Shown here in pieces: positions 23,990 to 37,300 of a stretch of 64,000 nucleotides of DNA (position 1 is its first letter; each line of letters starts with the position of its first letter). The DNA is taken from positions 1 through 64,000 of the forward strand of contig JACGCK010000144.1 of NCBI GenBank assembly GCA_014925825.1. The letters are read 5' to 3'. Below the pieces are notes generated by a model that did not search any database, was not told the origin of the DNA, and saw only the letters and a list, made by a program, of their open reading frames with translations. The translations under genes and the position numbers were made by a program. The DNA comes from Pholiota molesta (taxonomy: Eukaryota; Basidiomycota; Agaricomycetes; Agaricales; Strophariaceae).

Positions 23990-26900
23990 AGCTTTTCTTT
24001 ATTCAATGGGTGGATTAAAGAAAATACTTCACGCAATAAGCGTAAGATGCAGCGAATTTGTAAGTCATCTACGCGCCGCGTTCGGTTGGCGTTGGAAACG
24101 ACAAGCATGTGTATAAGGAACCGTGATAAAAATTACCTTATTGCATCTAGTTGAGAGGATGTTTATGTACCGAGAGTCAGAACGCAAGGGTGGATAACAT
24201 AGCCCATCTGAAATGCAGACTGTGCTAAATCACACATAAAATTCGTTCTAACCCTTTGTATTCTGTTGGTATGCTTTCAGCGAATCGTAAAGATGATGCC
24301 ATATATCGCGCACGAAATAAACGATGTAATAGCTAGGCATATCTTGGTAGCGGACATCTTCCAGAGGTACACCGAGTCCGTTTCGCCCGAAAATATCGCA
24401 AATGATATTACTTGTCGATTGCGGTAACTGTAGGCTTTTCCGTGCTCTTGCGTCACTGTAATTTCGATGACACGAGGCAGTTTGCGCAGCCTGGCGTAGT
24501 GCATATTCATATTGGACGCATGGCTAATATCCTGTACGGCCGACAATCTTTATCTATCTCTTCACGCTTCAACATCAGCTCCGAAAGGAAATATGAAGGG
24601 CGGTTAATTTCAGAAACCAGCGCTATGCATCGTCATATTTGCAGAAACCCTCTGCCCATTCACTGAATTGGCATCCTTTCATATCGGGAATTATATGGCG
24701 ACGAAGGGCAAACCGTGCAATGGGTGAAATTTCTACCGTCGTGACATCGTGAAGAAAGCACAGCTATATTACGCCGCGTATGCGTGTGTGCCATGTCCGG
24801 CTCGAGGACGCAAAACTTAAACTTAGCGCGATAGAAAAGAATATTTATCAATTTCCATCATACCCTACGGAAAGCCGAGAGGTCGAGGTGTACGCCGCAT
24901 TGCCCCTTGGAGTGGCAAATGCCTGCACGCCTAGGCCGGTTGTGAGTGTGACTCTCCAAAGCTACGGCTTTCTAGAGATGGCTAGTAATTTCGATAGATA
25001 CTCATTCTCGCGAGGACGATTTACCGCACTCAGTACTCTATGTTGGATTTTTTTCGGATTTTTTTCCCGGATTGTACTGAGCTGTAAGATATTACTAACA
25101 TAAACATAAACGCCACCGGGAATGTCTCCGTTAATGATACGTTTATGTATAAACCCTGGGTTCCAGAGTGCTTATCAGCGGACCCCATTGAGTGACACGC
25201 ACAAAAAACGTGGCCATGTCAAGTGAGCTACAAACGTTAAACATAGAGTGTTCGACCAATCGCACAGCACCGATTGCCAGTCATATACGTGCATTTTCTC
25301 CGTAATCCGAATCCGAAGCCATCTCGCTGATAACCGGTGACAGATACAGGACTTGTGGGCGGCAGATGGTGCGGTGTAAGTTTGTAACAGCTTCTTGTGC
25401 GGGGTAGGTCACATTACCGCACATGCGGTGATGCTGGTGCTTATCAGCGATTATACCGTTTACATTGCTAGATGCCAGGTGGTGTCATTGCATGACACGC
25501 ATCCGAGTAATGTGGACATCGTCAGGAATCAGGAATTAACACAGGGTGTGTCCAGTATTAACTTCGATGCTTCCGTGTCTGGGGGTAAGTATATTTCGTC
25601 ATCGACGCACGGATATGTCTTCCAGTCCAGACCCTTCTGTCTGGGCATTCATTCTTCGAAGTACTCAGGTCTACCGGTAGGAATATTATAATCAAAAATC
25701 TCTGATAACAGTCACTTAAGCTTGTTTTAGATCCGGTGAAACTCGCCCTTTGGCGGTATGTCAATGGTATCTGGACATATCAATGGCGAACATTGTCGAC
25801 TCATTCTTTAGTCAATATGCATCAGCTTATCATATGTACAAAATAGGATTAATGGCGGTTACCGATCTCCGTAACGGATGTGGAGAACTATTGGAGAGTA
25901 GTAGTAGAAATCGGTATCGTATATACGGATGCCAAGACCATGTGAGCTTCAGGAGAATAGAATAGATACCAAAGATACTGCGGTATCGAAGAAGTTGAAC
26001 GCCATCCGTAAATACGGCGCATGTCACGGCCCGGATTTAAATTTAAAGACCTTACTCGTACTTAATGCCATTATGTCTCTCCACGATTAAGCTGTATCGG
26101 TCTTTATTTACGTAGAAGTGCATTCACCTGAAGATATGTGCAGAGAACTGTTGATTTATGAGTGCGTCATTGGTGCGTCAAGTAACGGGCATGGTCAAGG
26201 ACAAGAGTGGGAAGATTAAACAAGATTCTAAGAGGTAGAAACTCATTCCAAGTCTCGTACTTATGCTGACGAAAGTGTCAGATAGTACATGAATAAAAGC
26301 CTGTGTGACTCCGTAGATCGAGGTCATGAGGTCAACCACTTGCCATTCAGGTTACCAACAGTCGTTATCGAGGCCTTGAGATACCATACGAAGAATACTT
26401 ATACCAAATCGGTTCATCCTGTAGAGTTGCGGCAATGTGTACTCGACCGTTCCGTACTAGCGATAAATGAGGCCTTTTCAGACGTCTCCAAATTCAATGG
26501 TACTTATTTAAACCTTTATGGGATACAACGGCTGCGGCGCTGTATCATTGTAATGCGTTCCATTCTCAAGTTTCAATGCTCCTTCGGGCCTGATCTTGGA
26601 CAAACCAATCGCCAGAAATTAAATAAGTCTTATCCACACCATCATTTGAGAGCTTGCTGCTTATAACCGTAGAATGGACTCGTTATTGTCGTGCTGATTT
26701 AATGACAGACTATATATCCAACCTTTGATAGGAAAGTGCATATCATCGCCGAGTCAACTTTCACACGCCAGAAACATATGCTTACTTAGGTACCATTAAG
26801 TGCTGTGTGTAGCCAATTCCGTCGTTCTGGAGGGGTCCAAAATGCGAAATTAAATTCCAACGTTGGAACGGCATGGAGTCCTAATTAATCTTGTAAGAGT

Positions 26901-28800
26901 GGTGGTATCTGGCGACGAGGGATATAGCGCGGCCCGTAGACGTAGTCTTGCCTTGTGTAGGACCCCTTGCACGCATAATGATCACTGCTGCTCTCTTGAT
27001 TTTGGACTTAATTACTTGCCTTTGAGTAGCCTGATATCATGTCTTTCACTCCTAGATAAGATCTCACTACTTGTCTCAATTAAAAAAGGTATGAACATTT
27101 CGTCTTGACATAAACCAACGAGTAACGGCAAGCGCTAAAAATTCCCTACTTCCCGCTGTCCGGAGTAGGTGACAAATGGGTGAGTCTTTGCTGACATATC
27201 CTATTTCTAATCGTCATTTCAACGGAGTTGGACGAAGCGCGAGACAGGTTAAACCTAAAGGAACAAGTAATTTATCGCATGCCGTTTAATTTCGTTGCGA
27301 TTCCAGAATCCCCGCTAGGTGCCTCTGGGTGCTAGCCTCAACGTTTCCCGAAAACATACAACTCGGAATTTGCTCGGAATATCAACAGAAGCGTCATAAA
27401 AACGACCATATCTTATTTCTGCCGCGTGTTCAATGATTCATACGATATCAGAAGATTGTACGCCTCCGATATCTAGAGTTATTGAGGCTTAAGCGTTCTA
27501 TGATCACGAATACCCAATGAATACCAATAGCTGCTCCTGGTCAAAAGTGCTACATTTTACAAGTGTCCAACCGTATTCCAAGTATTCAAAGTATTGACAG
27601 CAAGCTCACAGGTATGTTGGCAACCTGGACAGCGTGAAATTGACGGGCTAGTGGGATTATTAAATTCTAAAAGATCCACGGGCATAAGAAAATTCGGAAA
27701 CACGAGCCTATTTATGGTAGCAGACTTACGGGCACTAGAGCGTTGGACCTATATCCGTCGAGGCACCTCATTTTCGCATACATCATATGAATGCATCCGC
27801 ACAGGGCGAGCTCCTTGTACATGTGTCTTCTCAAATGGTGTTGGCCGTTCCGAGACTGCATTCACTTGCCACACCGCAAGTCGAGACGATGATCAGCTTT
27901 GTGGGACCTGCCTAAGAGCATTCAACTAAGTTGTGACACCCGCGACAGGGTCCACCAAAGTCCAACGGATACGCCTCCGCCTCGCGGCACGCACCACTAG
28001 AATACTACATACATATATATTTGGACGCCCTGATATCCTGATACTTGCCTAGGCCGAGAATACTTGTATCAATGGAGTATGGCAACGGCGCCAGATGACA
28101 AGAGTAATACAGCAGAACGGGGATAACGCAGACCGCTCAGTATTGGGTTGGCAGTTTGATGATAACACTATACTTATCGCTGGGCCGCGCGAATGCGGCA
28201 GTGAAACCAGGGGTACGTCAGATGCTTTACATGCACGGATGGATATCCCAACTTGAACGATATCGTCGACTTTAAACCAAGATGGCCTAGAGCGCTGTGA
28301 GGAACGTGTGTTGTATGCGTGAACTGTCGACATCCGGAGAAGGGGCGTTGAAGGTGGGATCAGGCGTCAGTTACAGCGGATATCGCGGTCTTGTCTTGTC
28401 GAGCGCGGATCGTTGATATTGTTAGCATTTCAAGGTTCGCAGGAATCAGGATAGAGGTGCGAAGGTTTGAGGCTGCAGTACGGCGGTCGCTGTGCTAGAG
28501 CCTAGCGCAGCTCGACGGGCATTATCAGAGACCGAAATCCGCAACTGTCAAACGCCACGAAGAATCCAACTGAAAAATATGCCATTCCCAAAAAAACAAG
28601 TACACGAAAACGCTGTCTACAAAAGTGCGTATAAATGTATCCTTCATACGGGCCGCTGTTGGCCTTGAATGTGCCAGCGCGATCTTGGGTGAAAGAAGCG
28701 TCCCTCTCCCTGCATATCTTCAAGTCCCGCGCCGTGAGGCCTAAAAGACCGCAGCACGAAACCCTAATATCTGCGCACAGGTGAACTTTCAAGCCTATAC
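23990..28800. other. Long interval without coding signal
   Basis: About 4.8 kb of sequence of balanced composition with no protein-like frame, no splice-consistent chain that I could find, and no repeat matching the rest of the window. Confidence 0.45.
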
Positions 28801-28810
28801 CCCACGCACA

Positions 28811-28886
28811 CACGCGGCTTATATACCCCCGTGGGCGAGCTTCGGCCCGGTGTTCCCGGCGCACGGACCAGGCTGGGCGGATATTT
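28811..28886. promoter_or_regulatory. Possible divergent TATA-box pair
   Basis: tatataag on the minus strand (complement at about 28816-28823) and gatatttaagg on the plus strand near 28879-28889 lie about 60 bp apart and face away from each other. Neither side has a convincing gene: the plus side has a frame of about 80 codons from 28984, and the minus side only fragments. It may be a promoter for non-coding transcripts, or chance. Confidence 0.2.
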
Positions 28887-28899
28887 AAGGCGCGCGTGA

Positions 28900-31800
28900 A
28901 AATTGACGAGGCCTCTTTCCAGTCAACTCGTCCTGCGTGCGATATACGGTGCGGCGCTCCGTCGTTGGAGGGGTGCGGTGCGGCATGCGGTTGGGGGAGG
29001 AGAGGAACTTACGGGGCACGTATCTGGGCATGGCGTTCGTCGTTTATTTTTCTATGATGGAGCGTCTAATCAGATATGCGCACAATTCTTTCTTTCTGGT
29101 GCATGGGTTTCGTTTGTATGTCGGCTGCTGCTCTTCCGTACTATTGTATTGTCGTCGAGGTGTGGTTAATGTCATACTTCTTTTACGGTGTCATGTTATG
29201 CTGGGTTATGCTGTGATGAGGTGAATGGCGGCGTTAAGACAAGTGTTGGATATGCGTGGATACCGAGATGATGCACCGCTGCGCGCTACATAGCTTCCTG
29301 GACAATGTACGAGATTCAGAACCAGGACTCGAGCCTACTCGAGCCTCGTCTTTCATCCCATGACACCACCTAACGACACACCCATCCACAGGCTTACTGG
29401 TCAAGTCATCTTCGCAGCACCCGCGGCCCTTCCGCAGGACCTGCACTTCCTCAGATTCACTCCTGCTCAATGTTCCCTGCACCCACGGCGGACGTCTGCC
29501 GCCTTCCAAAAGAGGGCAGCACGTCCATATGTACCTGATGCGCAAAGAAGGAAACTTGAAGGTTGCACCTGGTTGCACCCGTCAACGACACTGGTGACTG
29601 ATGGCCACTAACAGAGCCACCGGCTCAGCCAGGGCCAGCGCCTCGGGGTCAGGAGGGGTCATGCGGGGTAGGTTGCTGCCAGGCGAGTGACGCTCGTTCG
29701 CTCGCTTGCGTTAGCCGGTCCCTGGGCGGTACGTCATGCTGGGCGTGTAAAGGTGATTGACCATTGAGCAGGTTCGCTGTGGGAGACTCGCGAGCGACGC
29801 GCGTCGACGGGCTTGGGGAGGCCTGGGGGGTCCGTCGGATAGGACGTGCATTTGGGAGCCGATAGTTTCTTTGAGAATTTAGGTGGCCTGCATAATATTT
29901 CTTGGATCTGGGCTATCGTTTCTTAATCTGTGTACGCTGTGATGACGGATAGGAATGGAATCCATATTGCTCGTTAGGGCATCGTCAATACGAAAATCAA
30001 CAAATGTATGTTGAGGCCTGGGGATATTCTTATTTTGGATGAAATATTTCGATAGCCTAAGAAAGTCTTTGAAATGTATTATCCTGACTGCTTGAACAAC
30101 TAAGCGCCGTTCCGGACAGCTTAGGCTTAGACCAACCGCGCTAGCCGATGTACGATTAGCGTTTCTGCGCGGGTTAGACTAGGCTGCGGGTTGGGCTTAA
30201 TTCGACGTGCTACCAGTACTACATACTGATGGTGGATCACGATCCTCGTCTAGGGCGTTTGGGTTTGACTTTGTGGTGGATGGCTGCTGATGGATGGTGC
30301 AGTCTTCCACGCCTGGGAACGGATTGGGATGGGATAATGGATGATAGAGGACCCCTGAGTACACGACGCCTACTGATTCCCGAATCGGATGGAATCTGAA
30401 AAAAAAAAATTGCGAAAAGCCACAGTTCGATTTTCAAAATATCAACGTCGGATAGGAATTTGGTATTCTGACCGAAAAGCTACATCGGAAGTTGCATAAA
30501 TTTTGGCCGCGGCATTTTCGCATGAGCGCTGGGTTTGGATAAAACTAGCCTCGCAGGGAATAATTGGGAGTACGCATTACACTAAAAGCTCTTAGTTGTA
30601 TACTCAAAATAGTTGCCAGCTTCGTTCAAAATATTCCTCGGTGATACGTCAACAGGATTCCGAAAATACAGTAACACAACCCATTCTACGACACATGCGT
30701 TCCGGAGTCTCTACCATTTCGATATCATTCCGTCGCTATCCCTCTGCGCCTTTAAAAAACCACCATCGGCTACTGAAGGTCCAGTCACCGGTGAAGGAGG
30801 TCTTGGAGTATCCGCAGAAGACTTAATGAGCTTTTTATACTCGATGCTTTGTCTTTCTAATTAATTAACGACTATTCCTCACATTAAGCTAGTATTCCAC
30901 AAAAAAGTGAACGAAAAAAAAATAACCTTGCCGCCTATTTTGGACGCCTGAGCCGAAATTTGGACAAGTATATTTCACATTCTGGGAGTCAATTTTCAAT
31001 TTTTTTTGTTGGCAGCGGCCGTTTTGGTGATATTTCGGGGTCCTGGCGACCCATCCTTGGGAATGGATTGGGATAGGATAATGGGATTATAGTATCACAT
31101 CACGAACGAACGCAGATGACGGCGTTAGCGTTCAGATCTGATTGGCGACGGTTCTCGCAGAAGGACGATCTCAGATGCGCTAAGCGGTGCAGCTACTTAC
31201 TGTTCTTGCGCGAACTCCGATTTTCCTGGAGGCGTAAGTACATACGCGTGTTTTTGCCTGGGTGGGAGGTGCGAGGCGTGCGGAAGGCGTGGTGGGCGAT
31301 GACGTGGGTTAGAATTGAGTCACCTCGCTGCAATGTAATAGAACATACTGTATTGTACAGATTGCCTGAGGTGTCGATGACGAGAGTGGGTGGCTGGACT
31401 GGTGTGGTACGATTAAATGCACAATCGCGAAATACCCGTGCACATATGAACATATAGAGATTCCTTACAGAACATATGGATATAGTGAATAGACGCGATG
31501 CCGGGTGAAAGTAGTTTCTGGATGCGTGCGTGAAATAATTAAACAACAAATTGCCCGAATGAATCAGTGAATGAATGAATGAATGAACGTCAGCGGGTGA
31601 CAGCGCCCCTCCTTGACGACGCCGACGTTCGAACGCGCGCGGCGGCCGGTAGGCGCCCCTCTCGCGCCACCAGTATCCTCATGACTCGCCACCACGTCGC
31701 CACAGAGGGGAAGACGCGATAACGGTGACAGCGCACGTTGCCAGCGCGGTGCGTGCCGTGCGCGCGCAGGCCGCGTGTGCAGCGCAGAGTGCACATGCAC

Positions 31801-32220
31801 GAACGACGCGGGCTCGGTATGCATGGGGTTCGAACTTCGAGGGGGTGCCTGAACGCTTACGCCGGATCAGCCGCGTAAGGCGTTTCCCCGCACGCGATCT
31901 GGTTAGGCGAGGGTGCCCCGCCGCGGAGCGGAGCGCTTGGTGCGCGCGGCGCGAGGTCAATGTAGAAGCAGGGGGGGCGCGGCGGGCTGGGCGCGGGCAC
32001 TGGGCGTGGTTGTGTGTATGTGGACGGGAGGGGTAGCGGAGAGTTGTCGTGGACGCTGTAACACCGGAAGGGCGGTTACGGGGCATGATGTTACCTACGT
32101 CACGGTCCACGCCAGCCGGAGATTCTAGCGCTAAGAGGCTTAATTGCAAACCCTTAAGAGCATACGCCTCGGACATGCAGCCCCTCCCCCTCCCCCCTCC
32201 CCCATGTCCCCCCCGCCCTG
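28900..32220. other. No gene recognised
   Basis: Only unsupported short frames. A 26 bp block (gga-cggattgggatgggataatgg type) occurs at 30317-30342 and again with two changes at 31059-31084. A tgaa tetranucleotide array lies at 31567-31587. The GC-rich end (31600-32220) should include the promoter and 5' UTR of the Zn2Cys6 gene. Confidence 0.4.
31567..31587. repeat. TGAA microsatellite
   Basis: Five tandem tgaa units, upstream of the Zn2Cys6 gene. No function is implied. Confidence 0.7.
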
Positions 32221-34398
32221 ATGGACGACGCCTCCCGCAAGCGCCGCCGCACACACGACCCACAGACCACCTCCCTCCCCCCCATCGCCCACCTCTACCT
32301 TCCCCCGTCGTCGTCGTCGTCCAACACAGGCAATGCCAACACCTCCGCCGCCGCCGCCAGCACTGGCGTGCAGCAGCAACACGACGTCGCGTACGGGTCG
32401 TACCCCACCTACATGTCCCATCTGCGCGCGGACATGGGCGCGCCGCATGCGATGGGCGACCCCGCTGGCAGCGCCGCCGCCGCAGCGCGCGAGAGCACCG
32501 TGTACGGGCCCGCCGAGTCCGAGGGCGAGGACAGCGAGCTACGCGGGCGGCCCAAGAAGAAGCGGCGGCGCCAGGCGCTGAGCTGTACCGGTGAGTGGCT
32601 GGGTCTCCCCCACTGCGCGTGTCGCGGACGGTGCTGATGTGTTCGTCTGCCCTTCCTGTCACTATTGCTCCTTGGCTCGCTCGCTCGTCTGCGCACGTCA
32701 CATCGATTGATTCCTCGCCGCGCCGATTATCTGGATCCGCTGCGCCATCGTGATCCTTACCGTCATCCCCGTACGCCATCTGCCGCCCGGCCCTGCTGAT
32801 CCATATCACGCGGGCCCGTGCCACCCACAGAGTGCAAGAGGCGCAAGATAAAGTGCGATAGGTGCGTAGCCTGCCTGCCTGTCCGTCTGTCTGATTGCCT
32901 CCTGCCTGCCGCTTTCGTGCGTGTCTGACGCGAGCCCGGGATGGCGGATGGCGACTGATGGGTGGATTGATAATAATGATTCGGATATCGTGACTGACGG
33001 CGCTCTGCCTTCAGGAACCACCCGTGCACCCCGTGCAAGCGCCGCGGCGAAGAGAGCGCGTGCCAGTGGCACTCCATCGAGCCCGTGTAAGCATCCTCCC
33101 CATCCGTCCCTATCTCCTTACCTTCCCATCCCATCCTCCATTCCTCCATTCCTCCTACCATTCCCCATTCCCTATTCCCTATTCCCTATTCCCTGTTCCA
33201 TTCCATTCCACATCGTACTCACATCTCGCCCACATTTTGCCCACATCTTGCCCTACAATCCTCCATTCCATTCCATTCCACATCTCACCCACCTCCGACC
33301 CCGCGCTGACCGCACCCACCTCCTCCCCCACAGCGAGAAATACGCCACCAAGGCCGAGTTCGCGCACCTCCGCGCGGAGTTCGCGCACCTCACCGCGCGC
33401 TGCGAGCAGCTCGAGCGCGTCGTGCAGCGCCTCCTCCCCGCGGCCGCCACGCATCCTTCGACCGCCTCGCATCCTTCGACCGCCGCGCATACGCTCGCGC
33501 CGTACTACCACCCTTCCTCCGCAAGCATGCCCTCCACGAGCATGCCCTCCTCCAGCATCCCAGGCGTCCCGGGCGAGTCGGCGGCGTACAGCCCGTCGTC
33601 TCCGCCATACGCGTCCCTCTTGGCGCCGCCACAACCGCAGGCGTACGCGTCTTCTCAACACGCGGACGTGAGCCGGTATATGAAGACCGAATCCGCGCCC
33701 GCCGTATCGTCCAGCTCCGCCCTGGGCCGTGGGCACCGCCTAGACGCGCCGGGGAAGGGCTCGCCGCTCGCGCTCGCGTCGATCACGTCGCCGTACCATG
33801 GCCATCTTGACGCCACCACAACGAGTACCACTACTATGCATCCGAGTACGAGTACGCCGTCTACGACTGCGAGCGCCCCGCAGCCCCCTCCGTCCATGTC
33901 CATGCACGCGCACCAGCACGCGACACACCAGCAGCCAAAAAACTGCCGCGCGCAGACGCCCATCCTGGGCGGGCGTCTGCGCCGCGCGGCGGGAGAAGGC
34001 CCAGCGAGTTCTTTAGTAGCGGCGGCGGAGGTGGTAGCGGCGGCGGCGGTGGTGGAGGTGGAGGTGGTCCAGGAGGTGGAGGTGGGGGTGGGGGTGGAGG
34101 AGGTGGAGGTGGTGGAAACAGTGGTAGTGGTGGTGGAGATGGACATGGAAGCGGCGGCGGTGGAAGTGGGGGTGGGGGAAGTGGCAGTGGAACTGGAGGC
34201 GCGCACGAGCCCGCGGACACTTCCTCCTACTACCTCGACAAACCCGCGTCTACATCTACATCTACACCAGTTGCGATGGGGAACGAGACGGACGCGGGTG
34301 CGGGCGGTGGGTACGCGCCGCGCGCCCGGCAGGCGGCGCGTGATGAGGAGCGCGACCCGCGGGTGAGCGCGTACCACACGGGCGGGCGCGAGCGGTAG
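32221..34398 (+). CDS. Zn2Cys6 (fungal-type) transcription factor
   Basis: Nuclear binuclear-zinc-cluster regulator. Four exons: 32221-32590, 32831-32861, 33015-33086 and 33334 onward. The cluster is C122-x2-C125-x6-C132-x5-C138-x2-C141-x8-C150; it is split over three exons, with a 31-nt microexon carrying CKRRKIKCD. A basic run RGRPKKKRRR precedes it. Exon 4 begins with a helix (KAEFAHLRAEFAHLTARCEQ, then LERVVQRLL), the usual dimerisation element. The rest is Ser/Pro/His-rich and disordered. The frame as read ends at 34366 with implausible Val/Glu repeats; one extra A in the A6 run at 33937-33942 would instead give a poly-glycine tract followed by HEPADTSSYYLDKPAST and a stop at 34396-34398 (512 residues). 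I prefer that reading. No fungal_trans middle domain is visible. Target genes cannot be inferred. Confidence 0.87.
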
Positions 34399-37300
34399 CG
34401 CTGCGCCGCGGCGGGCGGTTGGTTGGTAGCGGGCAGGCGGGAGAACGGATCACGCGCGCGCGTTGCTTATGTCCTCGGTGGTCCGGAGGTCAGATGGGGC
34501 GGCCGTCGTGTGACGTCGTCGAAGCACGTCTGTTCAAAGCGGCCGTATGGCCTGTATCGCCGTCGTTCTGCCATTCCCTCCTTCCTTCTCGTCCCCGCCG
34601 CCGCCCCCGCGTTCTGCGCGATCAGATATCGTTATTGCAGCCCGTTATTGGTGGAAAACCGCGTGTTGCCGTCTGCGCCGGATCTGCCGAATTTTCGCCA
34701 CGGATTCCTTCGACGTGCGTGCGTGCGTGTGTGTGTGCGTACATTCAACTGTGCCTCTCGAGGCGAGCACGCGCATTCCGACGCCTTCTGTCCATCGTGT
34801 TCGTTCCATTCCTTGCCTTCTGCTCATTGTGGTCGTGCACTTCCCGAGTTCCAACGGCGTCATCCGTCTTCATTCATTCTGTGTTCTGTGCCATTCGGTC
34901 ACCTGTGCTGACCCCGGCGCTTCGACTTCGACTTCGACTTCGCGACGCGCGGTTGTCCGTGCATGGCATGTGCGTTGTTTATTATTACCCCGCGATCGAT
35001 GCAGCGCGAAGGCGATGGCGATGGCGGTGGTGATACCGGCGCTTGTGCTTCGCGGGTTCTCCCCGTCGCTGGGTGGCCAGCAGACCCTGCTTCGTTCTCA
35101 TTTGTTCCTCCACCTTGTCCGTGTCACTGTCAGCCCTCGCTCGTCCAATCACCCTCCTTTCGCTATTCTTTCCTCGTCCTTCCCCGTCATCGACATCATC
35201 GTTCCTTTGCATTCATTCCTCTGTGTCTGTCCCACCCCCCATCGCATGGTGCAATTCACTAATCGTCTATCTATTTTCATTCGCGCCGCCCCTTCGTTCC
35301 TCGTGCGCGATTTGAACACTCCTTCTCCTTCCAGCGTCGAGAATGGACTCTTCTTCACCTCACCTCATCATTCATTCTTTCGCTCCATTTCGCATTCAAT
35401 TTCGATCAATCAGGTGTGATTGTGCAGCGGTTTTTTGCGATGTGTCGGCGTATGCGTCATGCCCTCCCTTCATTGATATCTCTTCGTATTAATTACCACC
35501 GGCGTCTTTCTGCGGCCATTCGCGCGCGGCGTATGCTTTTCGCCCATTTCCATTGCTCGATCGATCGATTGATTGATCTGTCGCCCGGATATGTGTTCTC
35601 CGTATCCCTTTTTTTTCGGATCTCAGCTGTTCTTCGTTCACATCTCATTCCGTCCCATATGACTTCCTTGCATTGATCACATATATCACAGATACATACA
35701 TACATACACACATCCCTTCCATACGTACATATCCATATCCCTCTATAACTCCATATATTAAATAGTTCCTCGCTCATTTCATGTTTGTCACGATTTTCGT
35801 TCCCGGGATTCATGGACTGCTCGCCCAATTGTTATTTGTTAACTCGTTCGGCTGCTGTCCGACATTTTGCGGCCGCCGTCGTAGTTTATGTTTACATCTA
35901 CTGTAGTACTGCTCTGTTTAATGATCGGTTTTTGTGCTTCCCTCTGAACGTGTGCGAATCCCCGAGATCATGTTATTCGTATGGACATGCAGTTATTATT
36001 GGATTTATCAATCGCAATAGCTTTGCTCCTTAATTACGTCTTGACTGGCCTGGCTGTTCAGAACCGACTGGCACACCGCTCTCGTGAACGTATCCGCGTT
36101 CTCAGCTCAAACCCGCATCGCCTGCCCGCAAGTCCCATGGTCGAGCGCTCAGCCCTCACAACGCGAACGATCATAGCGCTCGGCGTGGACTCTAACATGT
36201 TCCCAAACCCAGAATATCCGAAACAAAATACACCGTACTTAACGTATACTATGTGTATGCATTATATGCGACGCACATACCGCATAACCTTGAACACATC
36301 ACAGCTTCGGGCCTTCTGTGGCATGCCACCCATATGTCCGTACATGCCCCCTGGGCGCCTGGACCCTGGCACCGCTAAGGCTTCAACACTGTCAGCGCTC
36401 ATTCATGTTCGCGGACATAAATCGCCGTGCACCGGTCCACGCTGTCTGATGATGTGATATGTTCAAGTTGCACGTCTCACTTCTATCACGCCGCGATCGG
36501 TGGCTGAGCGCGTGTGTGATGCAGGCTCAATGGCGTGGGCGCCCAGTGGTTATGGACTTGGGGATTTTCGTGAATGACTTTGGCGCATATGCGTCTTGTG
36601 CGAAGTTCGGTTATGGAGCGTAAATCGCGACGTATATGCAGGTACGCTCGTGGCAGGCCGTCTGTATGCTTCAGATGTGAACAGAGCTTAAATCGTTCAG
36701 CCGTTGACGTTGATAGTTGAGATATGTCTACTTATTATTATGCCAGTGTCGGCTCTGGGGCATAAAATATTAATACATGAGTAATGGAAGTGTGTGATGT
36801 GTGCTGGAAGAAATTGGATTTAATGCGCGGCTAAACTTCAGTGAAGTTTGTTTTCTTTATTTGAGATCAATCCAGGGTGCACTTCATGTATTCACGACGT
36901 GGGTTATTCGTCCATGCATTTCCAAGAATAAGCAGAAATGATAACACCGCCGCCATAAACTTTAGATTCAATTCTCGCAAGTCCGTTGACCCCGTTCTTC
37001 TTAGCGTCTTACGCAGCGGCAAGTCACTGATGACAGAGACATCGATATTCTTCTCATTCGCCTTGAGTATCTAGTCATGTTTAACTCGTGATGGTCCCAA
37101 TTCTTCAGATGACAACATTCGTTGCATGACTGAGCACGCGAGTACAGTTCGACATATGGGCTGCATGTCGCATGACCTTCTTTTGTGATATAGCTGACTT
37201 TCATTCGTACAGAAGTTATTTCTGTGTGCTTCGTTGAATAGACCAATAGTGAGCTAGATAGAACACTTAACCTATCGGCACAGGCGACGAGTTTCCTTCC

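Noticed and set aside
31820..31850. Sequence gggttcgaacttc resembling a tRNA B box
   Set aside because: No matching A box or acceptor stem at the right distance.
32049..32594. 181-codon plus-strand frame over the Zn2Cys6 first exon
   Set aside because: Out-of-frame shadow with Pro/Arg runs; the finger and splice sites support the other frame.
31679..32824. 381-codon minus-strand frame over the Zn2Cys6 first exon
   Set aside because: Low-complexity Arg/Ala-rich antisense frame; the plus-strand gene explains the openness.
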